Positions 38,302-46,732 of a stretch of 64,000 nucleotides of DNA are shown piece after piece. This DNA comes from CAVWCW01 sp963753615 (GTDB lineage: Bacteria; Pseudomonadota; Gammaproteobacteria; Chromatiales; Chromatiaceae): the NCBI GenBank assembly GCA_963753615.1, contig CAVWCW010000034.1, forward strand, positions 1 through 64,000, given 5' to 3'. Both the position numbers and the translations under genes were made by a program. The notes under the pieces are model-generated. The model saw only the letters and a program-made list of their open reading frames with translations, ran no database searches and was not told where the DNA came from. Numbering within the stretch: the stretch's first letter is position 1; every line of letters starts with the position of its first letter.

Positions 38302-39051
38302 ATGTCGGCTAACGTGGAACGGGCGGATTCGCCCGTATTCGAACTCAAGGCCAGGGCCTTCACCTTGCCCACTCTGCGGCTGTTGGGGGGCGACATGGAG
38401 CGGGTGGCCGACGGCCTGTCGCAGAAGGTGGCCCAGGCGCCGGATTTTTTCCGCAACACCCCGGTAGTGATCGATCTGGAAGATTTTGCCGCCGGTGATG
38501 GGGCGGTGGACTTTGCGCTTTTGGTGGGCCTACTGCGGGGCTACGGCATGGTGCCGGTGGGGGTGCGGGGCGGCAATCCGGCCCAGAACGAGGCGGCCCA
38601 AATGCTGGAACTGGCGATTCTGGCCGGCGCCAAGCCGGCGGTGGCCAAGCCCGAACCGGCGGCCCCGGCCAAGCCCTCACCAGAGCCCAGGCCCGCAGCC
38701 AATGCCGCGGCGGCGCGGCCGGGAGGTGCCAGCAACAAGTTGGTGACGCGTCCGGTGCGCTCGGGACAGCGCGTGTATGCGGCGGGCGGCGACCTGATCG
38801 TAACCGCCCAGGTCAGCGCCGGGGCGGAGCTGTTGGCGGACGGTAATATCCATGTGTACGGCGCGTTGCGCGGGCGAGCCCTGGCGGGGGTAAAGGGCAA
38901 TCGCGACAGCCGCATCTTTTGTCAGAACCTGCAGGCCGAGCTGGTCTCGGTTGCGGGTCACTACCGCCTTAGCGAGAACCTGCAGGATATGGCGGGCCGC
39001 GCGGTGCAAATCCATCTCGACGACCGCTCCCTGGTGGTCGAACCATTCTGA
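38302..39051 (+). CDS. minC: septum site-determining protein MinC
   Basis: A protein of 249 residues from ATG 38302; the ATG at 38278 would add 8 residues and is possible. The N-terminal domain (FELKARAFTLPTLRLL...VVIDLEDF) inhibits FtsZ. An Ala/Pro-rich linker (about 110-150) leads to the C-terminal beta-helix (VRSGQRVYAAGGDLIVTAQVSAGAELLADGNIHVYGALRGRALAG) that binds MinD. It blocks septa near the poles. It is the first gene of minCDE. Confidence 0.95.
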   Translation: MSANVERADSPVFELKARAFTLPTLRLLGGDMERVADGLSQKVAQAPDFFRNTPVVIDLEDFAAGDGAVDFALLVGLLRGYGMVPVGVRGGNPAQNEAAQMLELAILAGAKPAVAKPEPAAPAKPSPEPRPAANAAAARPGGASNKLVTRPVRSGQRVYAAGGDLIVTAQVSAGAELLADGNIHVYGALRGRALAGVKGNRDSRIFCQNLQAELVSVAGHYRLSENLQDMAGRAVQIHLDDRSLVVEPF

Positions 39052-39086
39052 ATTACTGGGCTCCCCGACCAAAGGAGGATGCTGAC

Positions 39087-39896
39087 TTGGCAAGAATAAT
39101 CGTTGTTACATCGGGCAAGGGTGGGGTCGGCAAGACAACCACCAGCGCCGCCTTCGCCATGGGCCTGGCGCGCATGGGTAACCGCACCGCGGTGATCGAT
39201 TTCGATGTCGGACTGCGCAACCTGGACCTGGTGATGGGCTGCGAGCGGCGGGTGGTGTACGACCTGATCAATGTAATCAATGGGGAGGCCAACCTCAACC
39301 AGGCCCTGATTCGCGACCGCCGCTGCGAAGACCTTTACGTGCTGCCGGCTTCGCAGACTCGCGACAAAGAGGCGCTGACCCTAGAGGGGGTGGGCAGGGT
39401 TCTCGACGAGCTCTCCGAGAGCTTCGACTACATCGTCTGCGATTCTCCGGCCGGGATCGAGCGCGGAGCGACCATGGCGATGTATTTCGCCGACGACGCC
39501 ATCGTGGTCACCAACCCGGAGGTCTCCTCGGTGCGCGATTCCGATCGCATGCTGGGCATCCTGTCCAGTAAGTCCCGGCGTGCCGAGAATAACCTGGAAC
39601 CGATCAAGGAATACCTGCTGCTCAGCCGCTACTCCGCCGAACGGGTTAAGCTGGGCGAGATGTTGAGCGTGGAAGATGTGCAGGAGATCCTTTCCCTGCA
39701 ACTGCTCGGGGTGATCCCGGAGTCCAAGGCGGTGCTCAGCGCCTCCAACAAGGGCACTCCGGTGATCTTGGAAGATGAGTCCGATGCCGGCCAGGCCTAT
39801 GCAGACCTGGTGTCCCGTTACCTGGGCGAGAATCTGCCGCATCGCTTCCTTGAGGTTCAGCGGAAGGGCCTGTTGGGCCGGTTGTTTGGGGGTTAG
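39087..39896 (+). CDS. minD: septum site-determining ATPase MinD
   Basis: A protein of 269 residues starting at TTG 39087 with AAAGGAGG upstream. The deviant Walker A is GKGGVGKTT (10-18), followed by DFDVGLRNLDL and VCDSPAGIE. The C-terminal amphipathic helix (RFLEVQRKGLLGRLF) inserts into the membrane. MinD recruits MinC and is driven off by MinE, producing pole-to-pole oscillation. minE begins two bases after the stop. Confidence 0.97.
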   Translation: MARIIVVTSGKGGVGKTTTSAAFAMGLARMGNRTAVIDFDVGLRNLDLVMGCERRVVYDLINVINGEANLNQALIRDRRCEDLYVLPASQTRDKEALTLEGVGRVLDELSESFDYIVCDSPAGIERGATMAMYFADDAIVVTNPEVSSVRDSDRMLGILSSKSRRAENNLEPIKEYLLLSRYSAERVKLGEMLSVEDVQEILSLQLLGVIPESKAVLSASNKGTPVILEDESDAGQAYADLVSRYLGENLPHRFLEVQRKGLLGRLFGG

Positions 39897-39898
39897 AC

Positions 39899-40174
39899 AT
39901 GGGTTTGCTAGACTATTTTCGTTCGCGCTCCGCCCCCACCAGTGCCAGCGTCGCCAAGGAACGCCTGCAGATCCTGGTGGCCCACGAGCGGGCGGGGCGT
40001 AACCAGCCTTCCTACCTTCCAAACCTGCAGAAGGAACTGATCGAGGTGATTCGCAAGTACGTGGCGGTGGAGCAGAAAGACGTCTCGGTGACCTTGGAGC
40101 AGGAGGAGGACCGGGAGATCCTGGAGCTCAACATCGTGTTGCCGGACGTCGAGGAGGAGCGCAAGCGGGCCTGA
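39899..40174 (+). CDS. minE: cell division topological specificity factor MinE
   Basis: A protein of 91 residues. An N-terminal membrane-binding helix (MGLLDYFRS) is followed by KERLQILVAHERAG, the MinD-contact segment, and the topological specificity domain (about 32-88). It stimulates MinD ATPase at the ring edge. Last gene of minCDE. The following 262 bases to 40437 show no gene and no clear terminator. Confidence 0.96.
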   Translation: MGLLDYFRSRSAPTSASVAKERLQILVAHERAGRNQPSYLPNLQKELIEVIRKYVAVEQKDVSVTLEQEEDREILELNIVLPDVEEERKRA

Positions 40175-40436
40175 GTCAGGGGGCAAGGGGTGCGGGCCTG
40201 TCCAGGTCAGGGCTCCCCGCGGGTTTGCAGAGAGACCCCGCGTTTATCGGCGTTCCCTTGGCCGCTGGCCGGGGCGTGCCGGCTGTTTTTGCCGGGATGA
40301 TGGGCCATCGTCCTACGCGTAACCGCCCTGGAAATCCGTGACCCACCATGCTTTCCTGTCTCCGCCATGGCTCTTGCGTGCTAGTGGCTGGTTGAGGCGG
40401 GTGCCTTGATGCGTTTCCAGCGCCGCGGCTAGCACT

Positions 40437-40709
40437 ATGAGGCTGGCTGCCGACTTTTCGCTCCGGTATCGACTCCATCCCCTCGCCCACTCGTTCTGGC
40501 TATGGCTCTTGCTGGCAGCGCCGGTCGGCCGGCCCGAGGCGCAATCGCCGGCGGCGGTCAACTTCGCCTATGCTACGGTGCTCGGCACCGGAGTCTACCA
40601 GGCCGGCGAGCGCCGGGTATACGTGCTCAATATGCCTTTCCACCGGACCCTGCGCACGCCGAGCGGTGATCGCCCCGGCCTGGGCTTCAATCTCGGCTTT
40701 CCGTTTTGA
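40437..40709 (+). pseudogene. N-terminal fragment of a secreted or outer-membrane protein
   Basis: A protein of 90 residues with a hydrophobic segment (about 18-33, WLWLLLAAP) that can act as signal peptide. The mature start (AVNFAYATVLGTGVYQAGERRVYVLNMPF) looks like the beginning of a larger beta-rich outer-membrane protein, from memory of such N-termini. The frame stops after GLGFNLGFPF and the 3' end overlaps the convergent NTF2-like gene by 23 bases. It seems cut short rather than a complete small gene, but that is uncertain. Confidence 0.4.
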
Positions 40710-41073
40710 ACTGATTGGCGAACATGCGCCGGTACTCGCTGGCGTCGAAGATCACTTCCATACTGCGGATGCGCCCTGCTTCCACCCGGCACCAGAAGGC
40801 GATGGCGTGGGTGGCGTAGTTCTGCATGGTCACCCGCACGTCGACGATGCCGATTACCTCTTCGCCAGCGCTCAGGCACTTGCGCAGGGTCAGTTGCTCC
40901 AGGATCGGCGGCACCCCGAACAGGCTCTCGATCAGGCGGTCCGCGTTGTCGAAGCTGCCGATAGGGCTGCTGTAGCGAAAGCGAGTGTCGGCTAAATATT
41001 GACGCGCCTGCTCCAGGTCCCTGCCGGCGATTGCCTGCAGGTAAGACTCTACGGTTTGCTGCGGGGTCAGCAT
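40687..41073 (-). CDS. NTF2/SnoaL-like protein
   Basis: A protein of 128 residues from the ATG at 41073 (MLTPQQTVESYLQAIAGRDLEQARQYL); the ATG at 41112 would add 13 residues. The pattern fits the SnoaL-like NTF2 fold: an N-terminal helix pair, then FRYSSPIGSFDNADRLIESL and a beta sheet with GIVDVRVTMQ and HAIAFWCRVEAGRIRSMEVIFD. Members bind small hydrophobic ligands or act as isomerases, but no catalytic set is clear here. No signal peptide is present. It is separated from the AMMECR1 gene by 44 bases on the same strand. Confidence 0.75.
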   Translation of the reverse strand: MLTPQQTVESYLQAIAGRDLEQARQYLADTRFRYSSPIGSFDNADRLIESLFGVPPILEQLTLRKCLSAGEEVIGIVDVRVTMQNYATHAIAFWCRVEAGRIRSMEVIFDASEYRRMFANQFKTESRD

Positions 41074-41117
41074 CGGGGTAGGGGCTGGGGCTCGGCTTCG
41101 CCTCGGCGGCAACCGGG

Positions 41118-41702
41118 TCAGCCAAAGGCCTCGGTTTGGTAGCGGAAAATCCGGATGCGGTCCGACCAGTGGTCGCTGGGCAGGCCGGCTTTGCGCTTCA
41201 GTTGGGCGAGGAACTGGCTCGGCTGGGGCAAGGAATCCCAGACCGAGGGTAGGAAGGTGCCGCGCGCCGCCCCCTCCTGCAGAATCAGGCCGTCGATGCC
41301 GGGGCGCAGTTGGTCGATCAGGTCCCGCTCCGATTCGAATTCGATCGCGGTGGCGGGCGTCAACACCGAGATGTGCAGCGCCAACCCGGCCAGTTCAGAT
41401 TCGGCCAGGGGCGGAAAGCGGGGATCACGGAAAGCCGCTGCGAAGGCGTTTTCCGCCACGTCCTGCACCAACGGGCCCGTTGCCTCCAGATGGCCGATAC
41501 AGCCGCGCAGGGCGCCCTGGCGCTCCAGGGTGACGAAGCTCGCCCTTACGGCCCGCAGCGGCTCCGGGAAGTCCTTTGCCCGCAATGATAGCGGTCGGCC
41601 ATGGTCCAGACCCTGGCGGATCGAGGCGTGGGCGATCTCGAGCAAGCGGCTGCGGGCGTCGGGATCGAGACACGGGGCGAAGTCGGCGCCTGCGCTGGTC
41701 AT
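41118..41702 (-). CDS. amrA: AMMECR1-domain protein AmrA
   Basis: A protein of 194 residues with an AAGGAAAAG ribosome-binding site. The AMMECR1 signature LRGCIGHLEATGPLVQDVAENAFAAAFRDPRF lies at about 65-96, and LHISVLTP follows. The function is not settled; the domain is often near the MEMO-like amrB and radical SAM amrS genes, which are not in this window. It should be cytoplasmic. Confidence 0.88.
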   Translation of the reverse strand: MTSAGADFAPCLDPDARSRLLEIAHASIRQGLDHGRPLSLRAKDFPEPLRAVRASFVTLERQGALRGCIGHLEATGPLVQDVAENAFAAAFRDPRFPPLAESELAGLALHISVLTPATAIEFESERDLIDQLRPGIDGLILQEGAARGTFLPSVWDSLPQPSQFLAQLKRKAGLPSDHWSDRIRIFRYQTEAFG

Positions 41703-41844
41703 GGCTTTTCCTTTCGGACGGGCGGCGGCGGTTGATCCTCAGCCGGCCAGCGGCGAGAATCAATACCAATGGTTTCCGCGAAAGACCGGGAATGTCTGCG
41801 CTGCTACTCTAACCTTGTAACCACCTGGGACAAAAATCAAGTCG

Positions 41845-42738
41845 ATGGCAGCCGTTTCCCCGTGCTCGCTGCGAATTCTGCGCCGTCCTCTGAGTTTCCT
41901 GCTACGGGTGCTCAAGGGCTTCACGCGCAACCAGGGGCTCCTGTTGTCGGGCGCGGTAGCCTACTACACCCTGCTCTCGATCGTCCCGCTGATTGCGCTG
42001 TTGCTGGTGGGTCTGTCCCATGTGTTGGACCAGGAGGTGCTGCTGGCCACCGTGCGGGAGAGCTTGGAACTGATCCTACCCACTCAGTCGGACGTATTGG
42101 CTCAGCAGATCGCCGACTTCGTGCACCACAAGCAACTGGTCGGCTGGGTCGGCATGCTGGTGCTGCTGTTCTTTTCGACGCTGGCGTTCACTGTCTTGGA
42201 AAACGCGATCTCGGTAATTTTTTTCCATCGCGTAAACATCCACCGCCGGCACTTCCTGGTCTCCGCCCTGATCCCGTTTTTGTTTATTTTCGTGCTCGGG
42301 ATGGGGCTGCTGCTGGTGACCTTCATCAGCGGCGCCCTGCAGGCCGTGGAGCAGGAACCGATCCTGTTGTTCGGCACCGTCTGGAGCCTGGACGGCGCTT
42401 CGGCCCGGGTGCTCTACGGACTCGGCATCCTGGGGATGGCGTTGATGCTTACCGCCTTCTATCTGGTAATGCCGGTGGGCCATATTGCGCTTCGCCATGC
42501 CCTGGTGGGCGGCGTCACTGCGGCCCTGCTTTGGGAACTGACCCGGCATCTGCTCGTATGGTACTTTTCCACCTTGTCCCTGGTGAACGTGGTCTATGGT
42601 TCGTTGGCCAGCGCGGTAGTGGTGTTGCTGAGCTTCGAGGCAGCGGCCCTGATCCTGTTGTTCGGGGCCCAGGTGATTGCGGAGTTCGAGCGCTGTAACG
42701 ATGAGTCCGCGGAGCCGGGCGAGGGCTTCGAGACCTGA
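41845..42738 (+). CDS. YihY/RNase BN-family inner-membrane protein
   Basis: A protein of 297 residues with six hydrophobic helices. LLSGAVAYYTLLSIVPLIALLL (about 34-55) and TAFYLVMPVGHIALRHALVGGVTAALLWEL are family signatures, and NVVYGSLASAVVVLLSFEAAALILLFGAQ ends the membrane domain. Once called ribonuclease BN, the family is now regarded as membrane proteins of uncertain, possibly transport-related function. The start has only a weak ribosome-binding site. Confidence 0.9.
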   Translation: MAAVSPCSLRILRRPLSFLLRVLKGFTRNQGLLLSGAVAYYTLLSIVPLIALLLVGLSHVLDQEVLLATVRESLELILPTQSDVLAQQIADFVHHKQLVGWVGMLVLLFFSTLAFTVLENAISVIFFHRVNIHRRHFLVSALIPFLFIFVLGMGLLLVTFISGALQAVEQEPILLFGTVWSLDGASARVLYGLGILGMALMLTAFYLVMPVGHIALRHALVGGVTAALLWELTRHLLVWYFSTLSLVNVVYGSLASAVVVLLSFEAAALILLFGAQVIAEFERCNDESAEPGEGFET

Positions 42739-42801
42739 ATTTTTCCTGCCGTGGCTTCCGGCCGGCTGGTAGAATCGGCCAATGCGGGCCAGGGGCAGGA
42801 C

Positions 42802-43185
42802 ATGGGCGGGGCACTGAGTTACGAGGAGCGGGTAGCGATCACTCGCGGGGTGTTTCGCGTCTTCGGCGACTGGGAGATTCCGCCGCGGCTGATGCCGGAG
42901 TTGCTCGGGCTGGAGCCCGATATCAAGCGCCGGGTTTTCAACCGCTACCGCCTCGGCACACCGCTGCCAGAGACAGGGGAGAGTTACGAGCGGGCGCTGT
43001 TGTTCCTGGAGATCGAAAATGCGCTGCATAAGATGTTTCCCCACAGTCAGATCTCGGCCAGCCTGTGGGTGACCACGCCGCGGGTGAAGTTCGCCGACGA
43101 GACGCCCCTGGACCTGATGCTGAGGCGCGGTCTGGAGGGCATTCGCACCGTGAGCGCGGTGCTCCGTAATGTTGATCTATGGTAG
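42802..43185 (+). CDS. solitary MbcA/ParS/Xre antitoxin-like (DUF2384) protein
   Basis: A protein of 127 residues from ATG 42802. The N-terminal part (about 10-60) resembles an Xre-type HTH with VFGDWEIPPRLMPELLGL. The C-terminal DUF2384 half has LFLEIENALHKMFP, WVTTPRVKFADETPLDLMLRRGLEGIRTVSAVL. In type II systems this antitoxin is followed by a RES or similar toxin; here the next gene is DUF302 and no toxin is adjacent. It may be a domesticated regulator or an orphan. Confidence 0.75.
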   Translation: MGGALSYEERVAITRGVFRVFGDWEIPPRLMPELLGLEPDIKRRVFNRYRLGTPLPETGESYERALLFLEIENALHKMFPHSQISASLWVTTPRVKFADETPLDLMLRRGLEGIRTVSAVLRNVDLW

Positions 43186-43219
43186 TCGCCAGTCGGCGGA
43201 AACGAGAGGAGGCAACGAG

Positions 43220-43693
43220 ATGTTGAAGCGGTTTTTGCGCACCGGCCTGTTGGGGCTGGCCCTGGCGGCTGGCGCCTTGAGTGCCGATCCGGGTTCGGAG
43301 ATGGTGGTGACCTATCCAGCCAGTGGGACGTTCGACGAAGTGCTCGAGAACGTCAAATGGGCGGTTACCGGCCGCGGCCTGCTGGTCAGCGGCACCTTGC
43401 ACGTCCAAGATATGCTGGAGCGTACCGGCAAGGACCTTGGCTTTCCCGACCCAGTGTATTTGAAGGCGGAGTCGGTGGAGTTCTGCAGCGCCATGATGTC
43501 GCAGCGGATGGTGGCAGTGGACCCGGGCAATCTGGTGATCTGTCCCTTCACCGTAGCCGTCTACGTGTTGGCCGGCGAGCCCGAGCAGGTCTACGTCGCT
43601 TACCGCCGCCAGGACCTAGCGGGGGATTCGGCGGAGGTGGTGGAGGCGGTTACCGATATGATTGACGGTATCGCGCGCGAGGCGGCGGAGTAG
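43220..43693 (+). CDS. secreted DUF302 protein
   Basis: A protein of 157 residues from ATG 43220 (GAGAGGAGG upstream). The signal peptide ends near ALSA (about residue 21). The DUF302 pattern is visible: TFDEVLENVKWAVTGRGLLVSGTLHVQDML, then NLVICPFTVAVY. The function of DUF302 is unknown; its single-domain members are often periplasmic. It follows the antitoxin-like gene by 34 bases and may share its transcript. Confidence 0.82.
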   Translation: MLKRFLRTGLLGLALAAGALSADPGSEMVVTYPASGTFDEVLENVKWAVTGRGLLVSGTLHVQDMLERTGKDLGFPDPVYLKAESVEFCSAMMSQRMVAVDPGNLVICPFTVAVYVLAGEPEQVYVAYRRQDLAGDSAEVVEAVTDMIDGIAREAAE

Positions 43694-43696
43694 CTC

Positions 43697-44224
43697 TCAT
43701 CGGATCTGCTGGCGAATGGAGGCGGCCAGCCGCTCCGCCTGTTGCGAGCCCACCATCAAAGGGCGGTCGTCGCGCAACTGCAGCTGCACGCCCTGGTTGC
43801 CGCTTACGTTGTAGGCGATCCCGGCGCGGCTGAAACGGATTCCCCAGCCCCCGTATTCGCGCAGCGGACGATAGGTTCGCGCCTCACACCCCTGAATCTT
43901 GTTCCACGGGATCAGGCGCCTGCGCAACGGAAAGAAGTGGAGCAGCAGGCCGTCGTCGCGCACCTGGGTGATCAGACGCAGGCGCGAGAACAGGTAGGTG
44001 ATCCCGCTGCTCAGCAGGATCGCCGACGTGCCCACCAGCAACAGGCCCCAATCGGGCAGCGGCCGGCTGCCCCAGGGTCGGCCCAGCAACAACTGCTGCA
44101 CCATCCCATAGGCGAATAGTCCGAGCACCAGCAGCAGGCTGGCGAGCAGCAGGGCCCAGAGCCAGGGCTGGCGAAAGCTTTGCTCCTCCGAGAAATGGAT
44201 TCGGGGATCATGGGTCTCGGTCAT
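43697..44224 (-). CDS. membrane protein with PH-like domain
   Basis: A protein of 175 residues from the ATG at 44224, which has GGAGAT upstream on its strand. Two membrane helices (about 22-45 and 60-82) are followed by a soluble domain with IPWNKIQGCEARTYRPLREYGGWGIRF and AYNVSGNQGVQLQLRD. This resembles bacterial PH-like domains (DUF6141 type). It ends three bases past the stop of the convergent DUF302 gene. The function is unknown. Confidence 0.72.
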   Translation of the reverse strand: MTETHDPRIHFSEEQSFRQPWLWALLLASLLLVLGLFAYGMVQQLLLGRPWGSRPLPDWGLLLVGTSAILLSSGITYLFSRLRLITQVRDDGLLLHFFPLRRRLIPWNKIQGCEARTYRPLREYGGWGIRFSRAGIAYNVSGNQGVQLQLRDDRPLMVGSQQAERLAASIRQQIR

Positions 44225-44610
44225 GACGATCTCCTTTCTGGCGTGCGCGGCTGAAAACCCCCATTCTAATCCGGATATTCTACCCAGGGCGCCTGGCGGC
44301 TGATAGTAACCCAATGAGGAATTGGCATTTTTAGCTAAGTTAGGCGGTTCGCTTGCGTAAACACCCTGTATCCCGCCGCCTGGCTATCGCGCCCCTGGCT
44401 GGTTCCTGCACGCCTGGGCTTGCGCTTTACTCAACAGGTAGCTATGAATACCTGTTTCGGTCCAGATCGACGGCCAGCCGCACAGGCTCTGCGCCAGGAA
44501 CGCGATCCCTGGTGAAGTATCCGGGCTAACCGAGCCAGCCGGCGCTTCGGCCGGGTGTTCCACTACAATGAAAGCAGATTGGGAGTTTTGGAGCGGCGGG
44601 AGCTTGGCCA
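44225..44610. other. intergenic region with REP-like element
   Basis: No gene is seen in this 386-base gap. It carries the second copy of the REP-like palindrome (44374-44525), split by an 82-base insert. GGGAG near 44597 is the ribosome-binding site of the next gene. Confidence 0.4.
44374..44525. repeat. REP-like palindrome, copy 2 with expanded loop
   Basis: The left half (GCCGCCTGGCTATCGC...CCCCTGGCTGGTTCCTGC, to 44409) and right half (GCGCCAGGAACGCGATCCCTGG plus GTGAAGTATCCGGG, from 44491) match the copy at 21774-21824 closely. Between them is an 82-base insert with its own 8-bp hairpin (AACAGGTA at 44433-44440 with TACCTGTT at 44449-44456). Confidence 0.65.
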
Positions 44611-44808
44611 ATGCATAACGAATTGCAGACCGTGGAGATCGACTGCCCCTATTGCGGGGAGGTATTCACCACCACGGCGGATTGTTCGGACGGTTCGCAG
44701 GAATATGTGGAAGACTGCTGGGTATGCTGCCAGCCCATCCTGATGCGGCTGCGGGTTGACGCCTGTGGTCGGCTGGAGGGCCTGGAAGCGAAGCGAGAAA
44801 ATGAATAA
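44611..44808 (+). CDS. CPXCG-motif cysteine-rich protein
   Basis: A protein of 65 residues with CPYCGEVF (12-19) and CWVCCQPI (36-43), likely a small zinc-ribbon. The family is common in gammaproteobacteria and uncharacterised. The ribosome-binding site GGGAGC lies before the ATG. It is followed by rof with a 12-base gap, so the two are probably co-transcribed. Confidence 0.88.
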   Translation: MHNELQTVEIDCPYCGEVFTTTADCSDGSQEYVEDCWVCCQPILMRLRVDACGRLEGLEAKRENE

Positions 44809-44820
44809 TGGAGCTTCAGC

Positions 44821-45069
44821 ATGAGCGAAAGCAGTCCCTACAGCCCCATAGACTGCGGCCTGCACAGTCGATTCGAGCTCGCAGTGATGCGCGCCAGGCC
44901 CCTTATTCTGGGCTGGCGCCAACCCGACGGCGCAGTGCGGCGGGAGCCGGTTTTGCCCCTGGACCTGGCGACCCGCGACGGTGCCGAGTACCTGTTGGTG
45001 GCAGCGGGTGGCGAACGCCTGCAACTGCGGCTGGATCGGATCGTCGACAGTGACGCCTTGCCGTGCTGA
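44821..45069 (+). CDS. rof: Rho-binding antiterminator (Rof-like)
   Basis: A protein of 82 residues. YSPIDCGLHSRFELAVMRARPLIL at the start and AEYLLVAAGGERLQLRLDRIVDSD near the end align with E. coli Rof (YHPINC... and EYLVVEAAGETRELRLDKITS). Rof binds Rho and inhibits termination. The gene overlaps nothing and lies just after the CPXCG gene. The next 253 bases hold no gene I can support. Confidence 0.85.
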   Translation: MSESSPYSPIDCGLHSRFELAVMRARPLILGWRQPDGAVRREPVLPLDLATRDGAEYLLVAAGGERLQLRLDRIVDSDALPC

Positions 45070-45322
45070 GGAAAACGCCGGAAACAGCCATACCCGGCTG
45101 ATCTCGGCACGGTGACCGCGAAAACGGCTTTCGAAAGCGCCCACGCTCATTCGCACGGCGAGATCGAAACAGGGGGCGTTCTGGTTCATGCCGAAAGCAC
45201 GAATTGTCCGCGATCCCGCGGTACCGGGATTGATCCGGATCAATCGGCGCGCGGCAATCGCCTCTACTGAGCGGGGGCTGGCATAAAATGGAAACGAGGG
45301 TTCGATTGCCGAGGCGAACGCG

Positions 45323-45721
45323 ATGCTCAAGACAGACGGTGCGGTGCCGGATCTCGTGGGGCGGCGTTGTGACGGGTTGCTGGTGCAGCAGTTCTGGCAG
45401 CATGGGGTCTTGGCGGACGCGGCAGACGTGGTCTGGCTCAAGCTGGAAGGACGCTGGCATCAACTCTATCTCGACGCCGCGGTAGTGCACTGGCGATCGC
45501 AGCATGAGCCGCCGCTGCAGCGGCCGGATTCGGCGGACGGAGTATTTCGTTATCCGTTGGTGGACCTGGGGCGAGAGACCGGGCTGGATGGCCTTGAGAT
45601 CCAAGACTACCGTTTGCGCGAGACCGAAGACGGCGAGGCCCTGGTGTTGGACTTCGGAGCGGGCGGGACTTTGGAATTGATCAACCGGGGCGATGGAACC
45701 CAGATGCGGCATCGGCCCTGA
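45323..45721 (+). CDS. hypothetical protein
   Basis: A protein of 132 residues, acidic and soluble with no signal peptide or membrane helix. It has alternating hydrophobic strands (VVWLKLEGRWHQLYLDAAVVHW) and LVDLGRETGLDGLEIQDYRLRE, which suggests a compact beta-rich cytoplasmic fold. I do not recognise a family. ATG 45323 has only a weak ribosome-binding site. The small membrane-protein gene at 45746 follows after 24 bases. Confidence 0.6.
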   Translation: MLKTDGAVPDLVGRRCDGLLVQQFWQHGVLADAADVVWLKLEGRWHQLYLDAAVVHWRSQHEPPLQRPDSADGVFRYPLVDLGRETGLDGLEIQDYRLRETEDGEALVLDFGAGGTLELINRGDGTQMRHRP

Positions 45722-45745
45722 CGCGAGAGCCGGAGAGGAGGCAGT

Positions 45746-45898
45746 ATGCAGAAGAAAGCACGCAGAATTGTGGCCGGCCTGCTGATCCTGATGGGGGCCT
45801 TGATGTTGCTCCTGGCCACCGAGACCACCGGAGGGCTGCTGCTGATCCTGGCCGGAGTGATCGTCGAAGGGGCTGGTATCGCCCTGGAACGCCGCTGA
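45746..45898 (+). CDS. 50-residue membrane protein
   Basis: A gene of 51 codons that is easily overlooked. GGAGAGGAGG lies 5-14 bases before the ATG. The protein has two hydrophobic helices (about 8-24 and 28-44) joined by a short TETTGG turn and a basic N-terminus (MQKKARR), so it should be a bitopic or hairpin inner-membrane protein. I do not recognise it. It is convergent with the DUF2189 gene. Confidence 0.6.
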   Translation: MQKKARRIVAGLLILMGALMLLLATETTGGLLLILAGVIVEGAGIALERR

Positions 45899-45940
45899 GA
45901 CAGGCGCGCCCCCGGGAAGGGGCAAAACGCCGGTCGCGTA

Positions 45941-46732
45941 TCAGTCTTCGGCTGTTACCAGGTCCCGATAGGCGTGCCAGGTGGCATGGCCGATCAAGGG
46001 CATGGCGACGATCAGGCCGATATAAAAGGTCACGATGCCGATACCGACGAACATGGCGATCAGGGCCGCCCACAACATCATTGGCCGCCAGTTCGCGAGT
46101 ACCGCGTTCATGCTGGTGCGCATGGCGGTGACCACGTCCACCTGGCGGTCCATGAGCATCGGCGCGCTGACGGCGCTGACCGCAAAGGTGAACATCGCGA
46201 TTGCGCCGCCGGTGAGGGTACCGGCAATCACGAAACCGATATTGTCGCCGGACAGGAACACCACCGGGATGAAGTTCTCCCAGGTCGGCATCGGTTGGGT
46301 GAAGAACAGGGCGAATACCAGATTGGCGGCCATCATCCACACCAACAGAATGAACAGCAGGATCAAGCCGAATGCGGACAGGTGAACGCGGTTGGCGTTC
46401 CAGGCCTCCAGGGCCTGGCAGAACTCCAGCGGTTGCGAGCGCTCCAGGTTGCGACTCATCTGGTACAGGCCGACCCCGAGCAGGGGCGCGATCAGAAAGT
46501 AGCCGGCCGCCAGGGGTGGCACCAGAAAGAACAGCGAGCCGTTGAACAGGCTGATGGTAAGCAGGTAGCTTAAGGCGACGAAGAAGGCGCCGTAGCTGAG
46601 GCTGAACCGGGGGGCCCGGCGCAGATCCTGCCAGCCCGCCTCGAGCCATCGCCAGGGGTGATCCAGGCTGATCTGTTTGACCTCCGGCAGCGGCGGTGGC
46701 ACGTGGCTGTCGGTGACTGCGGTTTGACCCAT
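45941..46732 (-). CDS. DUF2189 integral membrane protein
   Basis: A protein of 263 residues with about six hydrophobic segments. PWRWLEAGWQDLRRAPRFSLSYGAFF at the N-terminus, LLGVGLYQMSRNLE in the centre and VVTAMRTSMNAVLANWRPMMLWA are characteristic of DUF2189 proteins, often found beside cytochrome oxidase genes. It lies downstream of the SCO gene on the same strand with an 86-base gap, so a link to the oxidase locus is plausible but unproven. Confidence 0.85.
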   Translation of the reverse strand: MGQTAVTDSHVPPPLPEVKQISLDHPWRWLEAGWQDLRRAPRFSLSYGAFFVALSYLLTISLFNGSLFFLVPPLAAGYFLIAPLLGVGLYQMSRNLERSQPLEFCQALEAWNANRVHLSAFGLILLFILLVWMMAANLVFALFFTQPMPTWENFIPVVFLSGDNIGFVIAGTLTGGAIAMFTFAVSAVSAPMLMDRQVDVVTAMRTSMNAVLANWRPMMLWAALIAMFVGIGIVTFYIGLIVAMPLIGHATWHAYRDLVTAED

